Source: CAZCZZ01 sp964503335
Lineage (GTDB): Bacteria > Verrucomicrobiota > Kiritimatiellia > CAIVKH01
Assembly: GCA_964503335.1 (NCBI GenBank)
Contig: CAZCZZ010000074.1
Span: 1-16,689 of the forward strand
Reading direction: 5' to 3'
Length of the DNA: 16,689 bases
Shown here piece by piece: positions 1-8,242 of the stretch (positions within the stretch are counted from its first letter, which is position 1; every line of letters starts with the position of its first letter). The translations under genes were made by a program, and so were the position numbers. Below the pieces are notes generated by a model, which was given only the letters and a program-made list of their open reading frames with translations, was not told where the DNA came from and ran no database searches.

Positions 1-3000
1 GAGCCGCTCCAGGTCGTGTCGTTGATGGCCGCGAGCGGTGGAAGCGTGTTGGTGACGCCGGTGTGACCACTGAGCGTGTAGGCAAGTTTCGGCAGACTTC
101 CCGGCTTGACCGGCTCGCTGAGGAATGCCGTCACGAGCACGACCGACGGGCTTGCGGCGTCATTGGCAATCGGAGCGTGAGGCTGCACGACAAGGTTTGT
201 GATTTCGGGACCTGTGGTGTCGAGCAGGACGTTTGCGCCCGCGTCGATTGCCGTGCCGCGATTTCCGACAAGGTCACGCGATGAGAAACTGAAGACCGCC
301 GGACCTGACACCGTGTTCGCCCCGAGGTCGATCGTCGCGGCGTACTCCCGGTCCTGCACGTGCGTCAATGCAACCATGATCGGCACACCTCCGGCGGGAG
401 CGAGGCTCAGGAAAGGCACCGTGAGCAACGGCTCGCTGACACGAAGCTGGACGGCAATCTTGCCCCTCCCGAATCGACCCGTGGCCGGATCGTATTTGCC
501 CATCGGCTGCAGCGTGATGATTTCTGCGCGAGGCAGCGCTCGATCCGACGCGGCGCTGGCGACGCTCGAAAGCGGGCCTTCCGTGCCCGCCGCGTTCACG
601 GTGGCTACCGCGTAGTGATAGGTGCCATCCTGTGGCGGCAGATCGACGCGGGTGATGCCTGCGAGCAGTGACGTATTCACACGTTGAGCGGCGCTCGTGG
701 AGCTGAAGGCGCTCGCTGCTCGATACACGTTGTAACCTTTGACAGAACCCGCCTCGCCTCGCTGCCAGGATAGGAGTACCTCTCCGCCTTCGCGCGACTT
801 CGCGGTCAACTGGACAGGTGCCGCCGGCACGCTCGTATCGAGCGTGACACGGCTCTCTGACGAGAACGGTCCTGTCCCGCTTCGGTTCCACACGGCGGCG
901 CGCAGTCGGTTGGTGCCCTCAACCAACGGGATGTAGCCCGCATAAATACCATTGCTGCCCGCTCGGATCATGTAGTCGGTGAGCGGGACCTCGTTTCGCT
1001 GGATCACGACGTAGTCCAGGGACGGCGCGACACCTTGAACGCGCTGCAGCAGTTCGCTGGCCAGGTCGCCGTTCATCGGATTCGTCAACGTCGGGACAAC
1101 GGTCGGCGCGGCCAGCGCCACGGTGAATGCCCGGCTGACCAGGCTGGTGTTGCCGTAGGTATCAGTCGCGCGCAGTTCGATGATGTGCGCGCCGTCGGCG
1201 ATGTCTTCCAACCGGAGCGTCATCTTGTGCGGCGAAGCATTCGCGCGCTTGTCGGAGAACACGTGAACGCCGTCCAGAGCGAAATCCACGCGTGCAACGC
1301 CGGATGGGTCCGTGGCGTTCACGGTAACGTCCGCTGTTCGCGAAAGCGTCGATCCGTCGACGAGTTCCACGCTGCCGTATCGCACGCTTGCGATAGTTGG
1401 CGGAAGCAGGTCGGCCGATGGCGTGGCTTGCACCGATGCTACATTTACATCCCCCGCCCCGCCGAGGTTCACGGCAACGACGGCAAAGTGATAAGGCGTC
1501 TGATTCTGAAGCCCTGTGGCCTTGTAGGACGACAACGCTGTCGTGCCCACCGGCTGGAGTCCGGCAACAGATGTAATCGGCGAGAGAGATCGATAGATTG
1601 CATAGTGCTTCAAGACGGAAGCCTGGGAGACCGGCGCCCACGAGAGGTTGACGGACTGGTGGCCCGGCTCCGCAGATAGGCCAGTGACTGCAGGTATCAA
1701 GGTGTAGCCGTCCACGAGAAGTCCCGAACTCTCGTTGCCTGACGTGTCGCGTGCTGCAATGCGAAGACTGTTCTTTGTCCCCGGTGGAAGGCTGTTTGCG
1801 GAGTACATCGCGGTCACTGTTGCTTCACCAGTCGCGCTTCCATTCACATACACGCGGTAGCCGCTGAGATCATCGGTGTCGGCCGGAGCAGACCAACCCA
1901 CCGTGAGTTTGTCGGCGAAGGACGCAACGACCGGTGCCGTCGGATTCTGCGGCGGCTGAATATCCGAGGTGGTCACCGCGATCGACGATGCGATGGCACT
2001 TTCGAGTCCGTCCTCATCCACGGCCACCACGGCGAAATAGTAGGTCGCGCCCCGCGTGAGACTGGTGGGGGGGAGGGATTTCTCGCCCGCGGGACGCGAC
2101 CCGATCTTTACAGCATTGTCTTTTGAGGTGAACGGGTTTTGAGCCTGATACACGTCGTAGTGATCCACATCGCCCTGCGCCGCTTCGTCGTACGCCGACC
2201 AGTCCAACGAGGCCTGCACGCCGGAGCCCACGCCGCTGCCCGTCACCGTGACCGGCGCGGGTGGGACATTCTGGTAAACGATCGAGACAATCGTCGTGGA
2301 GCTGGAGAGTCCTGTCGGAATCGTGGAGTGCAGCAGGATTTCATTGTTACCCTCCGCGAGCGCGACTTCAGCAGACCATGTCGTCGACTCGGACCACGGC
2401 ACGAGTTGCAGTCCGCCCCGGCGCACATCGGTCTTTGCCGCCTTCGTGCCTGTCAGCGTCTGCCTGTTGAGAACCGTCGGCGTTGTCACGGGGCTCACTG
2501 CCGGCGCTGCGGGCGGCGGTTCAAACTGCGCCGTGACGGAGCGTTTCCGGTTCATCGTCAACGTGAGGGGATTCTGCTTCGTCTGGCTTGCCGGCACATC
2601 CCCGGTCCACGAAACGAAGGCGCTGCCCTGGTCCGGCGTGGCCTGGAGGGTGACGGAGCTTCCTTCCTGGAACCAGCCGTCCGCGGCGCCGCTCACCGTG
2701 CCGCCGGGCGATGCAGTCCGGGCGAAGGCAAAGGCGCGTGTCCAATTCCAGGTGAGCGTTGCGTCATTCGTGTGCTCCATCGTGAAAGATGATTCTGAGC
2801 CGGTGAGAGGAAGGTTCCCCGTCATCGTCCAGCCGGTACAGGTGTACTGGGTTCCGGCGTTCTCGATGAAGGGAGTCGCCATGGACGGCGAAAGACCGTC
2901 GCCCGACTCGTTCAGCAGGCTGCCGACAGGCGGCTGCGGCGAACCGTAGGGGGAGACCACGGTGAGCCGGAACGGATCGCGCTCGAAGTGCGGCGTGAGC

Positions 3001-6000
3001 GTCACGGCAGACGACATGCGCACGGTGATGGACAACGAAGCGCCGCCTCCTTCAATGATTGCGCCAAGGTCGCCGCTCCAGTGCGTGAAGTGGTAGCCGT
3101 TCGGCACGGACGGGGTCACAGCGACATCCGAGCCAAGAGCGCGCCAGCTTTCCGCGTTCCCGACCTTGAGCGTGACGTTGGTCGTCCAAAGCCAGGCCAG
3201 CGAGGAGTCATTGGAAATCGTCACGGAGACAGAATTCGCATTTCCACTCGCCGGTACGTCGCCGGTTCCCTGCCAACCCACACAGACCCGTTGCGTGGAA
3301 CCGGCCGTGATGGGTGACTGCACGGAACAGGCGACGATTGTCCCCTCGCCCACGGGATTCGCGCCGATGGGAGGCTGGGGCGCACCGTGGGCGGAAACGA
3401 TCGTCAGCACCTTCTGGCCGGGAATCTGCAGGGCGAATGGATTGCTCTCGCCGACGACTGCACCCCACGCGGTGGCGTAAACAATCACGCTCTCGTCTTG
3501 CGCGTTGAGTGAGATCGACACATTGCGAATGCCCTGCTGGAAGATGCCAGTCGATGACGGAGAGACATCAATAGAATCCTCCACGCCATAGGCCCCCAGC
3601 GTGGCAGCGCCGGCGAAGTTCGGGATGGTCTCGCCATCGATGTTCTTTGCCGTGAGCTGTAGCGCGAAGGGAACAGCTTTGTATTGCGGGGTGGCGATCG
3701 TACCCATGTCGATATGATCGAGCGTTGCGTCTTTCACGACGAACGTCTTCGTCGCATTCGCTGAACCAGGGTACGACGCAGAAAGTGTGACGACCTGGGC
3801 GCCATCGGTATCACCGTCCTGAATCGTCGCGAACGTAGCGTCGGCCGATGTGATGCCCTTGGGAATGAAGAAGGAACCGGACGTTGTGATCTCGCCGTTG
3901 TCCGACGATGTGATGGGAATCGAGATATCCATCGCTGCGGCAGGACTTATGACGAGGCTGGCCGTGAGTCCGCTGATGCCCTCGAATGCGGACTCGGCGG
4001 ATGTCGTCAGCGTCATCGCCAGAACCTCGTCGTCGGTAATGACGAGATTGGAGGAGTCCGGCAAATAGCCGGAAGCCGCTGCCGTGATCGAGACGGCTTG
4101 AGGCCCATCGACTACCGCATCGTCGAGGGCAGTGACTGCGAAAAACGCCTCGGATGCACCTGCGGGTATCACAATCGAGGATGGCACCTGCAGCTTCGTC
4201 GTGTCGCTCGCAACGAGCGAGACGGACACGGCGCTTGAAGCCGGTTGTGCCAGTACGACGCGGGCCACATTATCGAGGGAGCCGACCCCTTCAGAGATTG
4301 TCGCCGGCAGTTCGATGTTGAGGGCCGAAAGGTCACTCACTTCAAACGGATCGCTGTAGCCATCCATGCCGCTTGTCGATGCAGCACGCAGCACAACGTC
4401 GGGACCGTATCCCTGCACGGCAAGGTCTCCGGACCAGACGCCGGAAACGAAGGAGCCCGACTGACCCGGTGTGACCACCACGGAGGAGCCACCGCTCAGG
4501 CGCATATGCGGTAGGAGAGAGTAAGCTCCGCCATATGGAAATGAGCCTGCCCACGTCAGGGGATCGGTTGTCCCCGACGCGACGAACATGCGCGACCCGT
4601 CTGCGCTACCGGCATAGCAGGAGAGCGATGGGTAAAACGTCGTGTTGTTGAAGCTCAGGTCAATCATCAGATTGCCCTGACCGTTATAGGGATACGCCGT
4701 GGTGAACGGAAACTCGACCCAGCCCGGACCTGAAACCGTAACGTTCCCCTGGAATACCGTGGTCCAGCCACCGGTTTCCCAGGGCGAATCGTAGTCGAAT
4801 TCCGCCTTGGTGGTCGGCTTGATGCGTATCGTCCACTTCGTGAGGGGCGCGCTTCCCGCCGTCTCTACGTGAAGGGCGAGCTTGTTGAAGGTGCCGGCCG
4901 GACCCAGCTCGTTCTGGTGGAGGATGATCTCGGTTCGTGCCTTCTTCGGCGACGTGTAGAAGGGATAGTAGAACGTGTATTTGGTGTCGCCGACCTCTGT
5001 GGGTCTTCCACCGGTCCGGCCGGAGAGCGATACGACACCGTTGAAGTCAGGTATCGTAAGGCCGCTTTTGTCCTGTGCCGTAATTGTGACGTTGAACGGA
5101 GAGCTCGATCCTTTGGGCGATGCAATAGGCGAGAAGCCGAATTTCGCGAGCGGCCCGACGTCGACTCGGAACGGGTTGCTGGTGCCCGAGAGACCCGATG
5201 CGTTCCGGACGATGAGGCGAAGGGGATTGCCAGCGCCAAGGATGGCCACGTCGCCGGACCAGTCATACTCGTCGTAGTGGTACTGGCTCTTCTTCACTGT
5301 CACAGGATACTCTGTCGTCCCCTCGCCCCGCGCCACGGCCGTCAGGGTGCCGATCACGCCTTCCTGCAGGGCGTAGTCATCGATCGTGGCCATGCTCACT
5401 TCGACGAAGAACTCCTCGCCGGAAATCTTTGGAGAATCGATTGCGTCGACCAGCAGATGGTGGGGTTCGTTGTCGCGGATGATGAAGCCAATGCTTGCCT
5501 GTTCCGCGCCGATCGTGACCTTCACGCGGGGACGCTGGGCTCCGTCCGTCAACGCATCGTCCACAACGGTCACGGGGATATAGAGGTAGTTCTGTCCCGC
5601 AGGAATGGTCATTTGCGCCGGGACGGTGAGTTCGGATGGGTCGTCCGACTCCAGTAGAACATCCACGGATTCCGCAGGTGCGACGGGAAGCGTGATCAAA
5701 CCGCCGTAGGACTTGAGACCCGCCGACTCATCGATTCCTCCCGTCAGTTGGTAAAAGACGTCGGCGGAAAACGCAGAGGCGTCGTCGTCCTTGATCTCGA
5801 TGATCGTCGTTGCCGGGCCCAAGCCGGGGATCGATGCAGATATGGTCACCAGACGAACTGCGGGATTATCAACTGCTGAGTTGTCTAGCATGCGGACATC
5901 GAAGTAGGCCCGCGTCGAGCCCTGCGGAATAACAATCGTCTGTGCTGTGTCGTAGCTGTCGTCCGTGTCATACAACTCAACCAGGTCAGGCCTGTCGCAG

Positions 6001-6188
6001 GTTACCGCTACCGTCACGTCGACTTCCGCGGGCTGACCAAGGTCAATTATCCCGGCCCTTTTCCACCACCCAGAGTCCTCGTAAGCGGATGACATTCCGC
6101 TCAGGGTGAGGGTGAGCGCCTCGCACTCGGCGAAGGCCGTCGTCAGCGAAATCGCGGCGAGAACTGCATATTGTTTCCAGAACTTCAT
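1..6188 (-). CDS. Giant secreted multidomain surface protein (C-terminus outside window)
   Basis: This frame is open from the ATG at 6188 to base 1, giving 2062 codons with no stop; the end lies outside the window. GGAG sits 7 nt before the ATG. Residues 1-20 form a signal peptide (MKFWKQ, hydrophobic stretch, TAFA). What I can see, approximately: Calx-beta-like units at 31-125, 130-228, 618-715 and 718-815 (endings such as 'DDD', 'ITDDE'; 'IPAG' motifs); PVC-style beta-sandwich units at 346-430 and 821-918 ('PFNVTITAQD', 'PFALQLTAKN'); a jelly-roll-like segment around 425-535; two 'PQPP(I/V)G...TGW...W.WT' modules at 921-1005 and 1074-1160; divergent InlB-type repeats near 1010-1060 and 1165-1225 ('HFTHWSGD', 'AFVSWTGD'); fibronectin type III domains near 1308-1410, 1410-1500, 1498-1590 and 1788-1876; further Ig-like folds beyond. 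No catalytic motif was recognised. It is probably an adhesin or surface matrix protein. The exact function is unknown. A LacI-type operator candidate lies 64 bp upstream. Confidence 0.88.
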   Translation of the reverse strand, partial: MKFWKQYAVLAAISLTTAFAECEALTLTLSGMSSAYEDSGWWKRAGIIDLGQPAEVDVTVAVTCDRPDLVELYDTDDSYDTAQTIVIPQGSTRAYFDVRMLDNSAVDNPAVRLVTISASIPGLGPATTIIEIKDDDASAFSADVFYQLTGGIDESAGLKSYGGLITLPVAPAESVDVLLESDDPSELTVPAQMTIPAGQNYLYIPVTVVDDALTDGAQRPRVKVTIGAEQASIGFIIRDNEPHHLLVDAIDSPKISGEEFFVEVSMATIDDYALQEGVIGTLTAVARGEGTTEYPVTVKKSQYHYDEYDWSGDVAILGAGNPLRLIVRNASGLSGTSNPFRVDVGPLAKFGFSPIASPKGSSSPFNVTITAQDKSGLTIPDFNGVVSLSGRTGGRPTEVGDTKYTFYYPFYTSPKKARTEIILHQNELGPAGTFNKLALHVETAGSAPLTKWTIRIKPTTKAEFDYDSPWETGGWTTVFQGNVTVSGPGWVEFPFTTAYPYNGQGNLMIDLSFNNTTFYPSLSCYAGSADGSRMFVASGTTDPLTWAGSFPYGGAYSLLPHMRLSGGSSVVVTPGQSGSFVSGVWSGDLAVQGYGPDVVLRAASTSGMDGYSDPFEVSDLSALNIELPATISEGVGSLDNVARVVLAQPASSAVSVSLVASDTTKLQVPSSIVIPAGASEAFFAVTALDDAVVDGPQAVSITAAASGYLPDSSNLVITDDEVLAMTLTTSAESAFEGISGLTASLVISPAAAMDISIPITSSDNGEITTSGSFFIPKGITSADATFATIQDGDTDGAQVVTLSASYPGSANATKTFVVKDATLDHIDMGTIATPQYKAVPFALQLTAKNIDGETIPNFAGAATLGAYGVEDSIDVSPSSTGIFQQGIRNVSISLNAQDESVIVYATAWGAVVGESNPFALQIPGQKVLTIVSAHGAPQPPIGANPVGEGTIVACSVQSPITAGSTQRVCVGWQGTGDVPASGNANSVSVTISNDSSLAWLWTTNVTLKVGNAESWRALGSDVAVTPSVPNGYHFTHWSGDLGAIIEGGGASLSITVRMSSAVTLTPHFERDPFRLTVVSPYGSPQPPVGSLLNESGDGLSPSMATPFIENAGTQYTCTGWTMTGNLPLTGSESSFTMEHTNDATLTWNWTRAFAFARTASPGGTVSGAADGWFQEGSSVTLQATPDQGSAFVSWTGDVPASQTKQNPLTLTMNRKRSVTAQFEPPPAAPAVSPVTTPTVLNRQTLTGTKAAKTDVRRGGLQLVPWSESTTWSAEVALAEGNNEILLHSTIPTGLSSSTTIVSIVYQNVPPAPVTVTGSGVGSGVQASLDWSAYDEAAQGDVDHYDVYQAQNPFTSKDNAVKIGSRPAGEKSLPPTSLTRGATYYFAVVAVDEDGLESAIASSIAVTTSDIQPPQNPTAPVVASFADKLTVGWSAPADTDDLSGYRVYVNGSATGEATVTAMYSANSLPPGTKNSLRIAARDTSGNESSGLLVDGYTLIPAVTGLSAEPGHQSVNLSWAPVSQASVLKHYAIYRSLSPITSVAGLQPVGTTALSSYKATGLQNQTPYHFAVVAVNLGGAGDVNVASVQATPSADLLPPTIASVRYGSVELVDGSTLSRTADVTVNATDPSGVARVDFALDGVHVFSDKRANASPHKMTLRLEDIADGAHIIELRATDTYGNTSLVSRAFTVALAAPTVVPTLTNPMNGDLASELLQRVQGVAPSLDYVVIQRNEVPLTDYMIRAGSNGIYAGYIPLVEGTNRLRAAVWNRSGTGPFSSESRVTLDTSVPAAPVQLTAKSREGGEVLLSWQRGEAGSVKGYNVYRAASAFSSTSAAQRVNTSLLAGITRVDLPPQDGTYHYAVATVNAAGTEGPLSSVASAASDRALPRAEIITLQPMGKYDPATGRFGRGKIAVQLRVSEPLLTVPFLSLAPAGGVPIMVALTHVQDREYAATIDLGANTVSGPAVFSFSSRDLVGNRGTAIDAGANVLLDTTGPEITNLVVQPHAPIANDAASPSVVLVTAFLSEPVKPGSLPKLAYTLSGHTGVTNTLPPLAAINDTTWSG

Positions 6189-6251
6189 ATTCAAACTCCG
6201 TGGCTCGATGCACGAGCGCTTGTCACTAAGAGGCAAACCATACCGGGATGG

Positions 6252-6288
6252 TTGAACCGGTTTAATGTTGGGGTTATTAAACCGTTAA
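6252..6288 (-). promoter_or_regulatory. Candidate LacI-family bipartite operator A, upstream of the giant gene
   Basis: Two near-palindromic sites lie in the 153-bp gap 6189-6341: TTGAACCGGTTTAA (6252-6265) and ATTAAACCGTTAA (6276-6288). They face each other as an inverted repeat, ACCGGTTTAA against TTAAACCGTT. Each has a central CG flanked by A/T-rich arms, the usual form of LacI/GalR operators. The CG centres are 25 bp apart. Almost the same pair occurs at 14640-14675. I saw no convincing -35/-10 pair and no strong terminator in the rest of this gap. Binding by either LacI paralogue of this window is inferred. Confidence 0.7.
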
Positions 6289-6341
6289 CGATTCGGGTTT
6301 TCGCGGGTGACTCAGGCATGGTCTTGGTCCTCGGAGCGGTT

Positions 6342-7184
6342 TCAGAAGACTCGACAGGTCAAGGGAGATGGCAAAACGCGGCAGCGATAGAAGACGGTTT
6401 CAGGGTCTTCCGCCTCGCCCGTGAACGTCCGGAGGGTCACCAATTCGCCCTGCGGCGGGGCGAGCAAACGACGCTGCGGATCCACGGAAATCCACCTGGT
6501 GCCATCGTGGTACTCGGCCCATTCGTGGAATTGCGCGGGCTTCACCACGCAACTGCCGGGAACGATCAAGCCGCTCCGCACGCGGGCCGCAAAGCCGCAG
6601 GAACGCATCAACGTTGCGAAAAGAAGGGCCATGTCGGTGCAGTCCCCTTTCGCCGCCTCAAGGGTCGCGCGTGCGCCGACAACGTGTTCGAGATAGGCAT
6701 CGTCCCGAATCTGGTCCACGACGTACGCGAAAAGCGAAGCCGCAGTATCGACCGCCTTGGTTCCACACAGCGGGTGCGCCACGGCGACGATGGCGGGATC
6801 GTCGGCCTCAATCCATTGCCCCGCCGCGAAGGTCGACGCAGGGGCCGATCCAGCGCTTTCGGAGCATGGCGTGAGTTCCACCGATGCGGTAACGATGGCC
6901 ACGCCGCGGGGAGCTATTGTGCCAAGGTGGAAATCGAGAAGCGTCCGACCGCTTGCGTCGATACGTTGCTGCGGATGGTCTTCCGACGTGATCGAGACCA
7001 CGCGGTAACTGCAACCGGTCGCCTCGGGCATGGTCGCCGTAAACACCGCACCTGTGACAGGTTCCTGGCCTGGATTCGTAATCTCGTACCTGAAGCGGAG
7101 CGTGACCTCGTCGGCCTGCGCGATCGCGCCGGCCAGCAGGGCGATAGCGCACACCGACAAACCTCGTGTCCTCATCGACATCAT
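6342..7184 (-). CDS. Secreted transglutaminase-like (cysteine protease fold) protein
   Basis: The product has 280 residues if translation starts at the ATG overlapping the TGA of regulator 1 (TGATG); ATGs at 7181 and 7175 are alternatives. A longer frame upstream exists, but only this start puts the signal peptide (residues ~4-24, hydrophobic, ending AIAQA) at the N-terminus. Residues 25-105 look like a beta-sandwich. A transglutaminase core follows, with the triad Cys182 (GDCTDMALLFA), His220 (FHEWAEY) and Asp235 (WISVDPQ). The family includes peptidases, amidases and crosslinkers; the sequence does not say which activity applies. It is the last gene of the operon, with no visible Shine-Dalgarno, so translation probably depends on coupling to regulator 1. 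A role in trimming peptide or protein material outside the cytoplasm is inference. Confidence 0.85.
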   Translation of the reverse strand: MMSMRTRGLSVCAIALLAGAIAQADEVTLRFRYEITNPGQEPVTGAVFTATMPEATGCSYRVVSITSEDHPQQRIDASGRTLLDFHLGTIAPRGVAIVTASVELTPCSESAGSAPASTFAAGQWIEADDPAIVAVAHPLCGTKAVDTAASLFAYVVDQIRDDAYLEHVVGARATLEAAKGDCTDMALLFATLMRSCGFAARVRSGLIVPGSCVVKPAQFHEWAEYHDGTRWISVDPQRRLLAPPQGELVTLRTFTGEAEDPETVFYRCRVLPSPLTCRVF

Positions 7185-8242
7185 CAATTGCTTTGCGGTG
7201 TCGGGCCTGGCTGACGGACGCTTGGACCCGGCACCCAGCGGCTGGCAATCAGCGTGGATGCGGGCGTCTCGGGCGGGCCCTTCTGGTCGAAGTAGATCTG
7301 GCTGACGAGCAGGTCCACGGCGGCGCTGCCGACGAGTTTGTTGTTCTGCTCCATGCCCGCCCAGTCCGGAAGGTTCACATGGTGGTCGAGATGGATAAGC
7401 CCGACGTCGCCGGGGATCCGAAACCCCGCAGCGCGGATCCACGGTTCAATCTGGTGGTCGATGCAGATCACGACATCCGGCTTGTGCTTCTTCAACCAGG
7501 CCTGCGTCATGGCACGGCCGACGTCGTGGTCCGGATACAGGAGCACGGGCACATCGTTATAAACACCGGCCACGCGGCAGCCCATTTCGAATCCGCCCTG
7601 GAACCGCTGGTCCACGATGTCGTTCACTTTCTTGTAAAGAGCGAGGCCCGGACGCCGATAGCCGTGAGCGACAGCCTGCTTCACACCCTCCAGCGCGGTC
7701 GCGTACTGGTCGTTGCACGCGAAGTTCATTGGCGGCTCGGTATGGCGAATACCCATGACCACGCACGCGAAGTTTTCCCAAATCTCGCGGAATGCGGGTG
7801 GCAGGCTGTTGTAGCCGCACGTCGCGGGGACAAGGACACCTTCGATGCTGCGCGACCGGAGGATGCCGGCGAGCCTCGCCGTGTTCATGCCCTTCTCGTG
7901 CAGCCAGAACGTGTCGATGGTGTAGCCACGCTTTGTCGCCCGCTCGCGAACGCCCTCCACCCACTCGCGGTAGGTCGTGACAAAGTCAAAGATCTTCTCG
8001 TTCGGGTCCGGGTTGAGCAACGCGATGGTCCCTCGGAAGGTTTCCTGCTTCGACGCCTTGACCTTGGCCATCAGCTTCGCCATGTCGGCATCGACGCGAT
8101 AGCCCAATGCGCGGGCGGCGTCCTCGACCCGCTTGCGCGTCTCAGGGGCGATGCGGCTGTCGCCCCGCAATGCCATCGAGACAGTGGCCTTTGACAGACC
8201 GATATGGTCGGCAACATGACGGAGCGTGACGGCGGGCTTCAT
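7184..8242 (-). CDS. LacI/GalR-family transcriptional regulator 1
   Basis: A 352-residue protein with a complete LacI-family layout. The N-terminal helix-turn-helix spans residues ~5-28, with recognition helix SKATVSMALRGD, followed by the hinge and a periplasmic-binding-protein-like effector domain (~65-340; 'GVLVPAT', 'CVVMGIRHT', 'NDQYATAL', 'IHLDHH', 'NNKLVGSAAVDLL'). The start overlaps the protease stop as ATGA, and a GAGG Shine-Dalgarno lies inside the protease 3' end. The gene sits within the operon it may control, which suggests feedback. It is paralogous over its full length to the regulator at 14693-15736, with near-identical helix-turn-helix and hinge, so the two probably read similar operators. 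The effector is unknown; a glucan-derived sugar would fit the neighbours. Confidence 0.95.
   Translation of the reverse strand: MKPAVTLRHVADHIGLSKATVSMALRGDSRIAPETRKRVEDAARALGYRVDADMAKLMAKVKASKQETFRGTIALLNPDPNEKIFDFVTTYREWVEGVRERATKRGYTIDTFWLHEKGMNTARLAGILRSRSIEGVLVPATCGYNSLPPAFREIWENFACVVMGIRHTEPPMNFACNDQYATALEGVKQAVAHGYRRPGLALYKKVNDIVDQRFQGGFEMGCRVAGVYNDVPVLLYPDHDVGRAMTQAWLKKHKPDVVICIDHQIEPWIRAAGFRIPGDVGLIHLDHHVNLPDWAGMEQNNKLVGSAAVDLLVSQIYFDQKGPPETPASTLIASRWVPGPSVRQPGPTPQSN

Noticed and set aside
1..6188. Many short frames on both strands (for example 2139-2792, 2296-2949, 4869-5657) as separate genes
   Set aside because: They all lie opposite or in other frames of the single uninterrupted 2062-codon frame, which has a signal peptide and recognisable domains throughout.
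7185..7442. N-terminal extension of the transglutaminase-like frame by 86 codons
   Set aside because: It lies antiphase within regulator 1, is Arg/Pro-rich, and would bury the signal peptide in the middle of the protein.
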